A DNA stretch of 64,000 bases from Leeuwenhoekiella aestuarii (GCF_004104055.1 NZ_QOVJ01000001.1:620001-684000), one strand, 5' to 3'; positions 24,192-33,769 are shown, counted from the stretch's first letter. Numbers and translations: made by a program. The notes: a model not told the origin generated them from the sequence alone.

Positions 24192-25442
24192 TTACATATT
24201 ATAAACCCAATCTTCAGGATTTAATCGCTCTGAATCTTTATAAATCAAAAACTTTAATATGGTTTTACCACTAAAGGAGTTTTCTGCGATTTCGCCAATG
24301 GCTTGCTTTGTTGCAACCTGATCGTGGAGTTTAACCTTAAGGTTTTTTAGGTTTTGATAAACGGTTAGGTAATTTCCGTGTCTGATAAAAACGGCATAGC
24401 CTCCACCTTTAATCACCTGAATCTGAAAAACGGTACCCTTAAAGGACGCCCTCGCAACGCCTCCGGGAGCAGTTTCTATCTCAACTCCACTATTATAGGT
24501 TGTAATATTTGGCAAGGTAGGGTGCTGTGAAGTTCCAAACTTTTTATAAACACGCCCGCGTTCTACCGGCCAGTCTAACTTACCCCTATTAGAAACAAAG
24601 TCGTTAGCAAGAGCCTTGGCCGCTGGGGTAAGTGCAAATGTTGCGAGTTTACCAACCTCTGGCTTTGCTGTTGTTTTTGTGGCTGTATTTTTATTAGAAG
24701 CGGCAATTGCTTCTCTAATAATTCGATCTATTTCTTTATCTATCCTGTTAGCTTCTGCTTGCTTTTTATTGATCTGAGCCACATAGGTAGATTCTTTTTC
24801 GCGAATGGTAGCAATGAGCGCATCTTGCTGTTTTTTCTCTTCCTGAAGCTTCTGCTGTTCTAGTTTGTTCTGAGCTATCAATTGTTGCTTTTGCTCTTTC
24901 TGTTCAATAAGTTTGTTATTGGTTTCCTGCAAAAGTGCGGTACGCTCTTTAATCTGGTCGCCTTGTTTTTTACGGTAATTGCTGTACTGCTTCATATACT
25001 GCACCCGCTTATATGCCTGTAAAAAACTCTCAGAAGAAAGCAAAAACATAATTCGACTTTGGCTGCTTTTACTTTTGTATGACTTTTGAACCATCGCCGC
25101 ATAATCATCTTTCAGCTTAGCCAACTCATCCCGCAAATCAGAAATTCTATTTATATTCTGATTGATTTTTTGCGTAAGTAAATTGGCTTGTGAGTTGGTA
25201 ACCTTTATTAGGTTTTCACGTGTTTTAATTTTTGAATCCAGATCTTCAACCTGATTCAAAACATTCATTTCCTTTTTCTTATTGCTTTGACGCAGTTTAC
25301 TCAGTTCTTCAATCTGACTCATCAATGCCCGGCGCTGACGCTCCAGCTCTGCCTGTTTATCATTTTGAGACCAAAGGTTGGCGCTTCCTCCTAAAAAAAG
25401 AAGAATCAGTAAACTGAATGTATAAAACTGCTTCAACTGCAT
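24192..25442 (-). CDS. EnvC-like murein hydrolase activator (coiled coil and degenerate M23/LytM domain)
   Basis: 416 residues with a signal peptide (about 1-25), long coiled coil (about 26-250, rich in Gln, Lys and Glu) and a C-terminal LytM-like domain (about 290-416). In active M23 peptidases the zinc ligands are H-x3-D and HxH. Here the first position reads YNSGVEIE and the last reads LKFLIYKD, so both ligand motifs are lost. This is the EnvC/NlpD pattern: a catalytically dead domain that activates amidases at the division site. It is the last gene of the flippase-dut-NTP transferase-TPR-DUF4292 set and shares one base with DUF4292. Confidence 0.88.
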   Translation of the reverse strand: MQLKQFYTFSLLILLFLGGSANLWSQNDKQAELERQRRALMSQIEELSKLRQSNKKKEMNVLNQVEDLDSKIKTRENLIKVTNSQANLLTQKINQNINRISDLRDELAKLKDDYAAMVQKSYKSKSSQSRIMFLLSSESFLQAYKRVQYMKQYSNYRKKQGDQIKERTALLQETNNKLIEQKEQKQQLIAQNKLEQQKLQEEKKQQDALIATIREKESTYVAQINKKQAEANRIDKEIDRIIREAIAASNKNTATKTTAKPEVGKLATFALTPAAKALANDFVSNRGKLDWPVERGRVYKKFGTSQHPTLPNITTYNSGVEIETAPGGVARASFKGTVFQIQVIKGGGYAVFIRHGNYLTVYQNLKNLKVKLHDQVATKQAIGEIAENSFSGKTILKFLIYKDSERLNPEDWVYNM

Positions 25443-26209
25443 TAAAGTTTAATTTCTTTTAACCCGCCGGGAATATTAAACGGAAAGCTTACATCTGCCT
25501 TAAAATCAATTCCGCGGTATTCAATATCTATAGTTGTTGTCTTTTCTGCTTCCTGAGCTCTTACGTGAATTTCTGACGGAAAGTAACCGTTTTGTTCCTG
25601 AATATAATCGCCATATTGGATAGTAAGATCCCTATTTTCTTCCTGCTGTGTAAGGCGTTGCTCCTGAAGGGTAAATGCTCCAGAATTCAAGTAGAAAAAT
25701 AGATTGAAAAGTTTAGATTGCTTTCTTGGTGCAATGAGATAACGAGATGAGGTTGATCCGGCACTAAAACCACCATTTCTTAGATCATAAATTGGCTGAC
25801 CAGTCAACAAAGCTTCAACCTGATCGTAGTCTAATACTGTTCCTAACAAATCACTCAGCAACTCAAAATCACCGTCAAAATAAGTTCCATCTATCTTCTC
25901 ATAAAACTGAACGCGATCTCTGGTGATCATTGCTTTTGCAAGAGAAATCCCCAAAACAGAAGCACTCATCCATATGGTTTCTCCTTTCTGCATACGCAAA
26001 CTCACCGTCACACTTTGATTGGTTTCCGGATCAGAATATTTAATCTTTAAACGTGCCGCAAGTGTTTCAAATTGCGGGTGCGTCTTATAATGCGTTGCAA
26101 TTATTTTTGCAGAAGCAAGATCTTCTACTGAAGCGGTGTTTTTTGTAGCCTTACAAGCAGCCAAACTTAAAAGAGTTGTAAGCACTAAAACTTTATGGAG
26201 TATTCGCAT
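25442..26209 (-). CDS. DUF4292 outer-membrane-type lipoprotein
   Basis: 255 residues with a lipoprotein signal (LLSLAACK). The body is predicted all-beta, with short alternating strands and a C-terminal PSEIHVRAQ ... DIEYRGIDF pattern. DUF4292 is, to my memory, grouped with the LolA/LolB fold, and the layout here (lipid-anchored, half-barrel, hydrophobic strands) agrees. A role in lipoprotein or lipid handling at the outer membrane is inferred only. It lies between a TPR protein (1-base gap) and an EnvC-like protein (1-base overlap), so all are in one operon. Confidence 0.8.
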   Translation of the reverse strand: MRILHKVLVLTTLLSLAACKATKNTASVEDLASAKIIATHYKTHPQFETLAARLKIKYSDPETNQSVTVSLRMQKGETIWMSASVLGISLAKAMITRDRVQFYEKIDGTYFDGDFELLSDLLGTVLDYDQVEALLTGQPIYDLRNGGFSAGSTSSRYLIAPRKQSKLFNLFFYLNSGAFTLQEQRLTQQEENRDLTIQYGDYIQEQNGYFPSEIHVRAQEAEKTTTIDIEYRGIDFKADVSFPFNIPGGLKEIKL

Positions 26210-26210
26210 A

Positions 26211-27557
26211 TTATTGTGTCAAATTTGTAAGGCGTTTACGGTATTCTGCAGCTTTAGCCGCATTACCTAATTTATCATAAGCGCGTGCCAGTTCACTATA
26301 AAAATCAGCTTGCATCTTTGCGTTATCAATGATGTAATCCAGACCCATTTCCAAATAATCTGCAGCTTCTTTTGTATTACCTAGTCCATTTTGAGCAACA
26401 CCGTATCCTAGATAAAATAAAGCCTGAGCCGGGTATAGCATAAGTGCCTCCTCGCTAAGTGCTGCAGCCTTATCAAACTGACTAGCCTGAAGCTGCAACA
26501 TAATCAGATTACGCAAAACATTAATATCTGAAGCATCTTTCTTGTAAGCAGCTTCATAATATGATAACGCCTTTGCAGAATCTTTATTTTTTAAATAGTA
26601 AGCGCCTAACTCTTCATTTACATCGGTTTGTTCTTCCGAAGAAAATAAAGCAATCGCCTGTTCCAATTCTGGTTGATACTCGGGATTTCTATCTACATAG
26701 ATCAGAAAGTCGTTTAAAACGCTGTGTTTAGCTTTAGGCTCAACACGGTTGCTTTTCATCACTTTTTCTAAAGAATTGAATGCTTGTTGCACGTCACCAT
26801 TCTCTAGGTGAAATTTATAAAGCGCCAGATGCACAACGTCTGCTTTGGGATTTACTTTTAATAATCGCTGGGCGATTGCGTAGGCTTTATCTGTATTGCC
26901 TTGCTCGCTGTATACATAAATAAGATTGAGGTAATTTTGCTCATTTTCCGGGTCAGCATCAATCTCTTTTAAAAGCAAACGCTCTTTAACATCACCACCG
27001 CTCAAAGCCAGTGCCTGTTCACGTATCTGATTGCGATAGGCATCTTTACCCAAATTCTCATCCAAGTCGTCCAGCACGCTAAGCGCTTTTTCAAACGCAC
27101 CTTTGCGGACATAAATTCTTGCTAAATCTTCTTTATATCTGATATCAAATTTTGCCAGGTCCTTTACCAAATCTATCGCTTTGTCAAAATCCTGACGCGC
27201 ATAATACACCTCATAAAGACTTTCCATTATATCGCGTTGATTCGGTTTGAGCTGTAAGGCTTTTAGGTAATTATTTTCGGCTTCCTGAACATTACCCAGA
27301 GCTGCCTCGTTTTTTCCTTTTTCAAAATAGAGAATTGCTTCCTTCGGGCGTAAGGCTATGCATTTGTCTAAAGCTGCGATCGCCCGGTCGTAATTCTCGA
27401 TTCCTTTCTGCTTTAAAGCTTCAAAAAAAGACTCCTGAAATGCATCGGTAACATCTTCAAGACTATCCACATTTACATCTTGCAAAGGACTAGGTTCTTG
27501 TGCTTCAGCCAGTGGCGAAAACAACAAAGCAATCAACAAGATTCTAAATGCTTTCAT
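26211..27557 (-). CDS. Periplasmic tetratricopeptide-repeat protein
   Basis: 448 residues with a signal peptide (MKAFRILLIALLFSPLAEAQ) and about ten degenerate TPR units, for example AIAALDKCIALRPKEAILYFEKG and KALSYYEAAYKKDASDINVLRN. The whole mature protein appears to be helical repeats, a scaffold for protein-protein contacts in the periplasm. No enzyme domain is present. In this operon, upstream of DUF4292 and the EnvC-like gene, a role in envelope assembly is plausible. The start ATG at 27557 is 9 bases after the nucleotidyltransferase stop. Confidence 0.85.
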   Translation of the reverse strand: MKAFRILLIALLFSPLAEAQEPSPLQDVNVDSLEDVTDAFQESFFEALKQKGIENYDRAIAALDKCIALRPKEAILYFEKGKNEAALGNVQEAENNYLKALQLKPNQRDIMESLYEVYYARQDFDKAIDLVKDLAKFDIRYKEDLARIYVRKGAFEKALSVLDDLDENLGKDAYRNQIREQALALSGGDVKERLLLKEIDADPENEQNYLNLIYVYSEQGNTDKAYAIAQRLLKVNPKADVVHLALYKFHLENGDVQQAFNSLEKVMKSNRVEPKAKHSVLNDFLIYVDRNPEYQPELEQAIALFSSEEQTDVNEELGAYYLKNKDSAKALSYYEAAYKKDASDINVLRNLIMLQLQASQFDKAAALSEEALMLYPAQALFYLGYGVAQNGLGNTKEAADYLEMGLDYIIDNAKMQADFYSELARAYDKLGNAAKAAEYRKRLTNLTQ

Positions 27558-27566
27558 CTTTATAAA

Positions 27567-28577
27567 TTAAACCAGCTCAGAATAATCCCCAATGCTGATA
27601 GCTGTAAAGTTACCATCGAATTTAGCATAATTACCAATCATAGCGTTTTTTAACTGCGCGTTAGTAATTGTACTGAAATTCTGGATCAGACTTTCACAGA
27701 TAGTACTGTTTTCTACAACGCTTCCTTTTCCTACGGAAACATTAGGGCCAATTGTTGAATCTTTTATCACCGCATCGTCACCGATAAAACAAGGAGGAAT
27801 TACCGAAGCATTCTCTAATTTAGCCGAAGTTGAAACCATATGCTCCCCTTCCTTATGTAAAAACTGAAGCATTCTTCCATTTGTTTCAACAGTAACATTC
27901 TTGTTTCCGCAGTCCATCCACTCATCGATTTTACCGGGTTTAAAGGTATAGCCTTTAGCCTGCATTTGTTTAATCCCGTCATTGATCTGGTACTCGCCAC
28001 CGTGCATCAGTTTAGCATCTAAAACAGCCTGCAATTCATTTTTAAGAACAGCGCCATCCTTAAAATAATAAATGCCAATAACCGCTAAGTCTGAAACAAA
28101 ATCTTTAGGTTTCTCAACAAGTCCTACGATATCATTTTGCTCATTAAGTGAAACCACGCCATAAGCCTCCGGGTTTTTAACCTGTTTAACCCAGATCACA
28201 CTATCTGCTTCTTTATCTAACGTAAAATCTGCTCTGAAGAGTGTATCTGCATATGCAATAACACAAGGTCCGCTTAACGAATCCTGAGCACACATAATCG
28301 CGTGGCCGGTTCCCAAAGGTTTGTCCTGATAATAAATAGTTCCTTTAGCACCTAAGCTTTGAGCAATTTGCTTAAGGTTTTCTTCGGTTTCTAGACCAAA
28401 ATCTTCAGCGATTACAAAGGCAATTTCTTCAATGTTTTCATCTAAAACGTGTGAAATATCTTCAACAAGTCGCTGAACGATAGGTTTCCCGGCAATAGGT
28501 ATCAAAGGTTTTGGAACGGTTAAGGTATGTGGGCGTAGTCGCGAGCCGCGACCTGCCATGGGGACTATGATTTTCAT
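27567..28577 (-). CDS. Sugar-phosphate nucleotidyltransferase with left-handed beta-helix tail
   Basis: 336 residues from the ATG at 28577. The open frame continues upstream for 37 codons, but these run through hairpins and have no homology feel. The nucleotide-binding motif GRGSRLRPHTLTVPKPL opens the protein, with KPIVQRLVEDI after it. The C-terminal ~90 residues contain hexapeptide-type repeats (GDDAVIKDSTIGPNVSVG). This is the architecture of glucose-1-phosphate thymidylyl-/UTP-type transferases or GlmU-like enzymes; the sugar is not determined. It probably makes an activated sugar for envelope polysaccharide, in line with the flippase upstream. Confidence 0.88.
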   Translation of the reverse strand: MKIIVPMAGRGSRLRPHTLTVPKPLIPIAGKPIVQRLVEDISHVLDENIEEIAFVIAEDFGLETEENLKQIAQSLGAKGTIYYQDKPLGTGHAIMCAQDSLSGPCVIAYADTLFRADFTLDKEADSVIWVKQVKNPEAYGVVSLNEQNDIVGLVEKPKDFVSDLAVIGIYYFKDGAVLKNELQAVLDAKLMHGGEYQINDGIKQMQAKGYTFKPGKIDEWMDCGNKNVTVETNGRMLQFLHKEGEHMVSTSAKLENASVIPPCFIGDDAVIKDSTIGPNVSVGKGSVVENSTICESLIQNFSTITNAQLKNAMIGNYAKFDGNFTAISIGDYSELV

Positions 28578-28600
28578 TTTGCGTTGTTTCTGGTTTTTTC

Positions 28601-28679
28601 CTCCAAAAGGAGATTTAAACAAAACTGTTCTGGTGAAAAAGTTTTGAGTATTACTTTCTCTGCAAAAGCAGAAAAGTAA
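28601..28679. repeat. Three consecutive hairpins between dut and the nucleotidyltransferase gene
   Basis: In genomic order: CTCC AAAA GGAG (28601-28612); CAAAACT with AGTTTTG (28620-28646); and a 12-base stem TTACTTT(c)TCTGC with GCAGAAAAGTAA around AAAA (28651-28679). The 113-base spacer is inside an operon where the other gaps are 1-23 bases. It may be a REP-like insertion, an RNA-stability or processing element, or an attenuator. Confidence 0.45.
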
Positions 28680-28690
28680 CCTATGCATTT

Positions 28691-29125
28691 CTATTTGGTG
28701 CCGGTACTTCCAAAACCGCCAGCTCCTCGTGCTGTTTCGCTAAGTACTTCAACTTCGTTCCAATCTGCACGCTCGTGTTTTGCAATAACTAATTGTGCGA
28801 TACGCTCGCCGCTTTCAACGGTAAAATCTTCATTAGAAAGGTTCACTAAGATCACTCCTATTTCACCGCGATAATCCGCATCAATGGTTCCCGGAGCATT
28901 AAGAACGGTGATTCCTTTTTTTGCTGCGAGACCACTACGCGGTCTTACCTGAGCTTCGATGCCTACCGGCAATTCGATAAACAAACCGGTTTTTATAATG
29001 GCTCGCTCTAAGGGTTTTAAAGTTACTGGAGCATCTAAAACTGCTCTAAGGTCCATTCCTGCTGAAGCTTCGGTCTCATAATGAGGTAAATCGTGAGTCG
29101 ATTTATTAATGATATTAATTTGCAT
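28691..29125 (-). CDS. dut: dUTP diphosphatase
   Basis: 144 residues, the usual length for the trimeric enzyme. All five motifs are visible: [37 protein letters not shown] and the C-terminal GAGGFGSTG loop. It hydrolyses dUTP to dUMP, keeping uracil out of DNA and feeding thymidylate synthesis. It is 23 bases after the flippase gene and upstream of the nucleotidyltransferase, an arrangement I recall as common in Flavobacteriaceae. Confidence 0.97.
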   Translation of the reverse strand: MQINIINKSTHDLPHYETEASAGMDLRAVLDAPVTLKPLERAIIKTGLFIELPVGIEAQVRPRSGLAAKKGITVLNAPGTIDADYRGEIGVILVNLSNEDFTVESGERIAQLVIAKHERADWNEVEVLSETARGAGGFGSTGTK

Positions 29126-29148
29126 ACTGTGCTTGATTTAAAGAGCTG

Positions 29149-30582
29149 CTATTTGTTTCGGTTTAAAATGCTTTTCAATTCGTTCTTTTCTAAAAAGAAA
29201 ACAAGACCTGTGAAAGCCAGAATCAATAGCGCACTCATAATATAATTTTCTCTAAATATGTAAAACGAAACTAATGCTCCGGCTGTGGCTACAAAAAGGT
29301 ACAGCGCAATGCGGGAAACGTTATACGGAATATGATAATATTTTTGTCCGTAAAAATACGAAATCAGCATCATCACGCCATAAGCTGCAACAGTAGCATA
29401 TGCTGAGGCCATAAAGCCGATCACCGGAATCAAAAAGAGGTTTAGTAAAATGGTAAGCCCAGCACCTAAAAGGGAAAAATACATGCCGTAACGCGTTTTA
29501 TCTGTGAGTTTGTACCACACCGATAAATTATGATAAATACCCAAAAACAAATTGCCTAGAAGGACATAAGGAACGATTTCTAAAGCTTTCCAATACTCTT
29601 GATCTCTTATCAAGATTTCTTTAAAAATATCTACAAAACAAACAATAATCAATAAACCTCCGGCACCTACGATAACAAAGTATTTTAAGATAGTGGCATA
29701 GGTAATAGGAGCATTTTTATTTTTAGCATGGTTAAAAAAGAAAGGTTCTGCCCCCAACCTAAATGCCTGAATGAAAATCGTCATAAAAACCGCCAACTTA
29801 TAACAACCGGAATAAGCACCCATAATGTCCTTGTCTAGCATATTGCCCAGCATCAATTTATCTAGATTCTCATTGATTACAAATGCCATGCCGGCTACTA
29901 AAACCGGCCAGCCGTAATTCCACAATTGGGCAAAAATTTGTTTGTCAAATACTAATTTCGTTTTAAAGAAATCCGGTAAAATCAAAAACAAGGTTACAGC
30001 ACTTGCTGCAAGATTTGCCATAAATATGTATGTGAGCAGTTCATTTGTATCATACCATTCAAATGAAAGCGAAAAATGAGGTATGGCCCAAAGCAAGAAG
30101 AAGTTCAAGCTAACATAGATTGCCAGATTAGTAAGTTTGATACCTGCAAAACGTAAAGCTTTACCTTTTGCTCTTAAATAGGCAAAGGGAGCAACAACAA
30201 GCGTATCTAAGATCGTTACACCAATCAAATACCCCATATACCTTACCGGAAGCTCTAAAGCCTCTGTAATGGGTTCTTTGAGCAACCATAATATAACAAA
30301 GGCAATACAACTGGTAACCGTGAGTGCGATCAATACTGTAGAATAGACTTGTTCCTTTTTATCTGACCTAGAGAAGAACCGAAAGAAAGCCGTTTCCATC
30401 CCATATGTAAGCAACACGTTTAGAAATGCTGCACCTATATAAAACGAAGTATTTTCAGCATAACCTGTAGTTTCAAGCTTATCGGTATGCAGACCTATCA
30501 ATACAAAACTCATCACCCGTGGCAATATGGTTGCCAAACCATAGATCGCTGTATCTTTTACAAAACGCTTCAGTACACTCAA
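29149..30582 (-). CDS. Polysaccharide flippase (MOP/Wzx-type), multi-pass membrane protein
   Basis: 477 residues with about 12-14 hydrophobic helices spread over the full length and a short basic C-terminus. The family (oligosaccharidyl-lipid flippase) moves lipid-linked sugar units across the inner membrane. The start region VKDTAIYGLATILPRVMSFVL is a typical first helix for Wzx-like proteins. It is the first gene of the operon that includes dut, the nucleotidyltransferase, TPR, DUF4292 and the EnvC-like protein. The substrate glycan is unknown; a second flippase lies at 57588-58898. Confidence 0.9.
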   Translation of the reverse strand: MSVLKRFVKDTAIYGLATILPRVMSFVLIGLHTDKLETTGYAENTSFYIGAAFLNVLLTYGMETAFFRFFSRSDKKEQVYSTVLIALTVTSCIAFVILWLLKEPITEALELPVRYMGYLIGVTILDTLVVAPFAYLRAKGKALRFAGIKLTNLAIYVSLNFFLLWAIPHFSLSFEWYDTNELLTYIFMANLAASAVTLFLILPDFFKTKLVFDKQIFAQLWNYGWPVLVAGMAFVINENLDKLMLGNMLDKDIMGAYSGCYKLAVFMTIFIQAFRLGAEPFFFNHAKNKNAPITYATILKYFVIVGAGGLLIIVCFVDIFKEILIRDQEYWKALEIVPYVLLGNLFLGIYHNLSVWYKLTDKTRYGMYFSLLGAGLTILLNLFLIPVIGFMASAYATVAAYGVMMLISYFYGQKYYHIPYNVSRIALYLFVATAGALVSFYIFRENYIMSALLILAFTGLVFFLEKNELKSILNRNK

Positions 30583-30650
30583 AAAACAGAGATTTAAATA
30601 GTTCTAAAAGTAATTATATTAATTCAGCAGAAGTTGTTTACACCTTACTG

Positions 30651-31079
30651 TTATTGGTTAAGCTCAAGTATGGTAAAAAAAGCTTTATCATTTACTTGAT
30701 AATTCAATAAAGCCTGATTTTCTGAAATTTTATAAGGTGGTTTAACTGGCACTTGAGGTAATGGATTATTAGCTTCCTGTGCTCTATCAGCAGAAAGAAC
30801 ACGATCTTCTGAGTTTGCTTTAGTATCTGAAAATGTAGCATAGTAGGTAGCTGTACTATCCCAGAGAATGCGGGATTTTTTATTCTGAAAATATAAATCT
30901 TTAAAAATTACATCAGCAGGTAATTCTGAAACATCAAATACAACCTGAACCTCTCCGGCTTTTTCAGCTTTTTTAAGTGTTTTGTCAACTTTAAAAGGAG
31001 GATTTTTAACAAATTCGCTGCTGCCTCCACAAGAGATATTTAGAATCAAAAGGAGTAAAAAAGATGCTCTGTAAATCAT
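30651..31079 (-). CDS. Small lipoprotein of unknown function
   Basis: 142 residues from the ATG at 31079. An ATG nine codons earlier (31106) is possible but gives a longer, less regular signal sequence. The signal MIYRASFLLLLILNISC ends in a lipobox with Cys17. The mature part has a Pro-rich segment (PLPQVPVKPPYK) and no recognised domain. It stands alone between the flippase operon and the atpG terminator. A palindromic motif shared with the plsC/trpS gap lies 82-104 bases upstream of its start. Confidence 0.7.
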   Translation of the reverse strand: MIYRASFLLLLILNISCGGSSEFVKNPPFKVDKTLKKAEKAGEVQVVFDVSELPADVIFKDLYFQNKKSRILWDSTATYYATFSDTKANSEDRVLSADRAQEANNPLPQVPVKPPYKISENQALLNYQVNDKAFFTILELNQ

Positions 31080-31160
31080 ATATACTTTTATACTTTTAAA
31101 TAACAAACGCTTTATAGGGAATCCGATTGTACGGGTTAATAATAAATAATCTTAGTTATG

Positions 31161-31183
31161 CAATATCGATAATCGAGTAAATC
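31161..31183. promoter_or_regulatory. Palindromic motif shared with 18656-18678, possible operator
   Basis: Contains ATCGATAATCGAG. Read on the minus strand, toward the lipoprotein gene, it gives TTTACTCGATTATCGA, the same core as at 18656. It sits directly before the atpG terminator stem. Confidence 0.4.
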
Positions 31184-31212
31184 AAAAAAAGCCTTGCAAT
31201 TGCAAGGCTTTA
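31184..31212 (-). terminator. atp operon terminator
   Basis: AAAGCCTTGCA and TGCAAGGCTTT pair over 11 bases with almost no loop. The minus strand has a run of seven T after the stem. It is 22-50 bases after the atpG stop. Confidence 0.88.
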
Positions 31213-31233
31213 AGATATGAAATAAAATAGTTT

Positions 31234-32109
31234 CTAATTATTTAATGCTTCTGCACCACCCACAATCTCAAGGATTTCATTGGTAATCGCAGCCTGACGT
31301 GCTTTGTTGTAAGTCAACTTAAGCTGATCTCTCAACTCGGTAGCATTATCAGTTGCTTTGTGCATAGCAGTCATACGCGCACCATGCTCACTAGCAACAG
31401 AATCTCTGATTCCTTTAAAAAATTGTGTTTTAAGAGCTTTTGGAATTAGCTGCTTAACAATCTCTTCTTTAGAAGGCTCAAAAATATAGTCTGAAGTATT
31501 TTCAGGTGTTACATCTTCAAATTGCTCTTTTAAAGGAACAATAGGTAGAAATTGTTCACGAGTAACAATCTGTGTTGCTGCATTTTTAAACGAGTTGTAA
31601 AGCAATTCTACTTTATCGTAAGTACCTTCAACAAAAAGGTTCATAACACGTTCTGCTATTTCCTCCACGTTTTCAAAAGTCAAATCATCAAAAATCACAC
31701 TTTCATTAAAGATAACAGTATGAGTTCTTTTAAGAATATCATTTGCCTTTTTACCTATGGTTAAGAAGTGAACTTCTTTACCAGCATAAGCATTTTCTGC
31801 AATGTTCTTAGCTTCTTTAACAATGTTAGAATTAAAAGCTCCTGCGAGACCTCTGTTAGAAGAGATCGCTACTACAAGTACTTTTTCTACAGGACGTTCT
31901 TCTGCAAAACGGCTCCCGCTGTCTCCCTCCATCGAAGCGCTAAGATTTTGAAGTAACTCGGTTAATTTATCAGAATACGGGCGCATAGCTGTAATAGCAT
32001 CTTGAGCCTTCTTCAATTTTGCAGCAGACACCATTTTCATAGCGCTAGTGATCTGCATCGTAGAAGATACTGATGAAATTCGGTTACGTATTTCCTTTAA
32101 ATTTGCCAT
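31234..32109 (-). CDS. atpG: ATP synthase F1 subunit gamma
   Basis: 291 residues. The central rotor shaft of F1: N-terminal helix RIRNRISSVSSTMQITSAMKMVSAAKLKKAQ and C-terminal helix NKARQAAITNEILEIVGGAEAL are the two coiled-coil ends conserved in all gamma subunits. It is the last gene of the operon; beta (atpD) and epsilon (atpC) do not follow it, unlike most bacteria. Confidence 0.98.
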   Translation of the reverse strand: MANLKEIRNRISSVSSTMQITSAMKMVSAAKLKKAQDAITAMRPYSDKLTELLQNLSASMEGDSGSRFAEERPVEKVLVVAISSNRGLAGAFNSNIVKEAKNIAENAYAGKEVHFLTIGKKANDILKRTHTVIFNESVIFDDLTFENVEEIAERVMNLFVEGTYDKVELLYNSFKNAATQIVTREQFLPIVPLKEQFEDVTPENTSDYIFEPSKEEIVKQLIPKALKTQFFKGIRDSVASEHGARMTAMHKATDNATELRDQLKLTYNKARQAAITNEILEIVGGAEALNN

Positions 32110-32138
32110 TTATTTAATGGTTTCTTACTAGGCGAATA

Positions 32139-33719
32139 TTATTTTTTATAACGAGAAGCAAGGTCATTTGCAACAGTAGTCAAAGTATCGATAACTTCGT
32201 CTGTTAATTTACCTGCTTTTAAAGTATCTAAAGCATCTCTGTGCTTAGCGTTAAGAAATTCAAGATAATCCGTCTCAAAAGCTTTTACTTTATCGATAGG
32301 CACATTACGCAATAAGTTCTTAGAACCTGCATAAATAATTGCGATCTGATCTTCTACGGTATATGGTGTGTTTTCAGATTGCTTCAAGATCTCTACGTTA
32401 CGCTTACCTTTTTCAATCACACTTAAAGTAGCAGCATCAAGGTCTGAACCGAACTTAGCAAATGCTTCTAATTCACGGAAAGCAGCCTGGTCTAATTTAA
32501 GAGTACCAGATACTTTCTTCATAGATTTAATTTGTGCTGATCCACCTACTCGTGATACCGAAATACCTACGTTAATCGCAGGACGCACACCTGAGTTAAA
32601 CAAGTCACCATCTAAGAAGATCTGACCATCTGTAATTGAAATTACGTTAGTAGGGATATACGCAGAAACGTCACCTGCTTGTGTCTCAATGATTGGAAGT
32701 GCAGTTAATGAACCACCACCTTTTACGATAGGTTTTAAGCTATCAGGAAGGTCATTCATGTTTTTTGCAATATCATCATCTGCAATAACTTTTGCAGCAC
32801 GCTCTAATAAACGAGAGTGTAAGAAGAAAACATCCCCAGGATATGCTTCACGACCCGGTGGACGACGTAATAAAAGTGATACCTCACGATATGCAACCGC
32901 TTGCTTAGATAAATCATCATAAATGATTAAAGCAGGACGACCAGTATCTCTAAAATACTCTCCAATGGCAGCACCTGCGAAAGGAGCATATACCTGCATA
33001 GGAGCAGGATCTGATGCATTTGCAGCTACAATAGTTGTATATGCTAAAGCTCCCTTTTCTTCAAGAACACTAGCAATACCTGCAACGGTAGAAGCTTTCT
33101 GACCTACAGCAACGTAGATACAATAAACAGGCTCACCTGCATCATAAAATTCTTTTTGATTCAAAATAGTATCGATACAAACGGTAGTTTTACCAGTCTG
33201 ACGGTCACCAATAACAAGCTCACGCTGACCACGACCTACTGGAATCATAGCATCAATAGATTTGATACCTGTTTGAAGTGGCTCATTTACCGGCTGACGA
33301 TAGATTACACCAGGAGCTTTACGCTCTAATGGCATCTCATAAGTCTCACCTTCTATAGCACCTTTACCGTCTATAGGCTGACCTAATGTGTTTACTACAC
33401 GCCCTACTATACCTTCACCTACATTAATCGAAGCAATACGTTGTGTACGTTTTACTGTAGCACCTTCTTTTACTTCTTTAGAAGGACCTAAGAGTACAAC
33501 CCCTACGTTATCTTCTTCTAAGTTAAGTACAATACCTTCAAGACCTCCGTCAAAAGATACGAGTTCTCCGTATTGTGCGTTAGAAAGACCATAAACACGG
33601 GCAATACCATCACCTACGGTGAGTACTGTTCCTACCTCATCTAATGAAGCTGATGCTTCAAAGCCTGAAAGTTGTTTCTTTAAAATCGTTGAAACTTCAG
33701 CTGGTTTTACTTCTGCCAT
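32139..33719 (-). CDS. atpA: ATP synthase F1 subunit alpha
   Basis: 526 residues, slightly longer than the common ~510. The non-catalytic nucleotide-binding subunit: P-loop [10 protein letters not shown], then [13 protein letters not shown], and the [37 protein letters not shown] region characteristic of alpha, with the arginine finger near the [10 protein letters not shown] segment. It lies 50 bases after atpH and 29 bases before atpG. Confidence 0.99.
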   Translation of the reverse strand: MAEVKPAEVSTILKKQLSGFEASASLDEVGTVLTVGDGIARVYGLSNAQYGELVSFDGGLEGIVLNLEEDNVGVVLLGPSKEVKEGATVKRTQRIASINVGEGIVGRVVNTLGQPIDGKGAIEGETYEMPLERKAPGVIYRQPVNEPLQTGIKSIDAMIPVGRGQRELVIGDRQTGKTTVCIDTILNQKEFYDAGEPVYCIYVAVGQKASTVAGIASVLEEKGALAYTTIVAANASDPAPMQVYAPFAGAAIGEYFRDTGRPALIIYDDLSKQAVAYREVSLLLRRPPGREAYPGDVFFLHSRLLERAAKVIADDDIAKNMNDLPDSLKPIVKGGGSLTALPIIETQAGDVSAYIPTNVISITDGQIFLDGDLFNSGVRPAINVGISVSRVGGSAQIKSMKKVSGTLKLDQAAFRELEAFAKFGSDLDAATLSVIEKGKRNVEILKQSENTPYTVEDQIAIIYAGSKNLLRNVPIDKVKAFETDYLEFLNAKHRDALDTLKAGKLTDEVIDTLTTVANDLASRYKK

Positions 33720-33769
33720 TTTGTTTGATATCTAAGTAAGCTTTGATACAACTCAAAGCTAAGTTGTAA

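Noticed and set aside
28578-28688. 37-codon N-terminal extension of the nucleotidyltransferase
   Set aside because: The open frame passes through three hairpins and gives no family-like residues. The ATG at 28577 starts exactly at the conserved nucleotide-binding motif.
32368-33594. Several plus-strand frames of 68-85 codons opposite atpA
   Set aside because: They are shadows of a highly expressed gene with strong codon bias; residue content is not protein-like.
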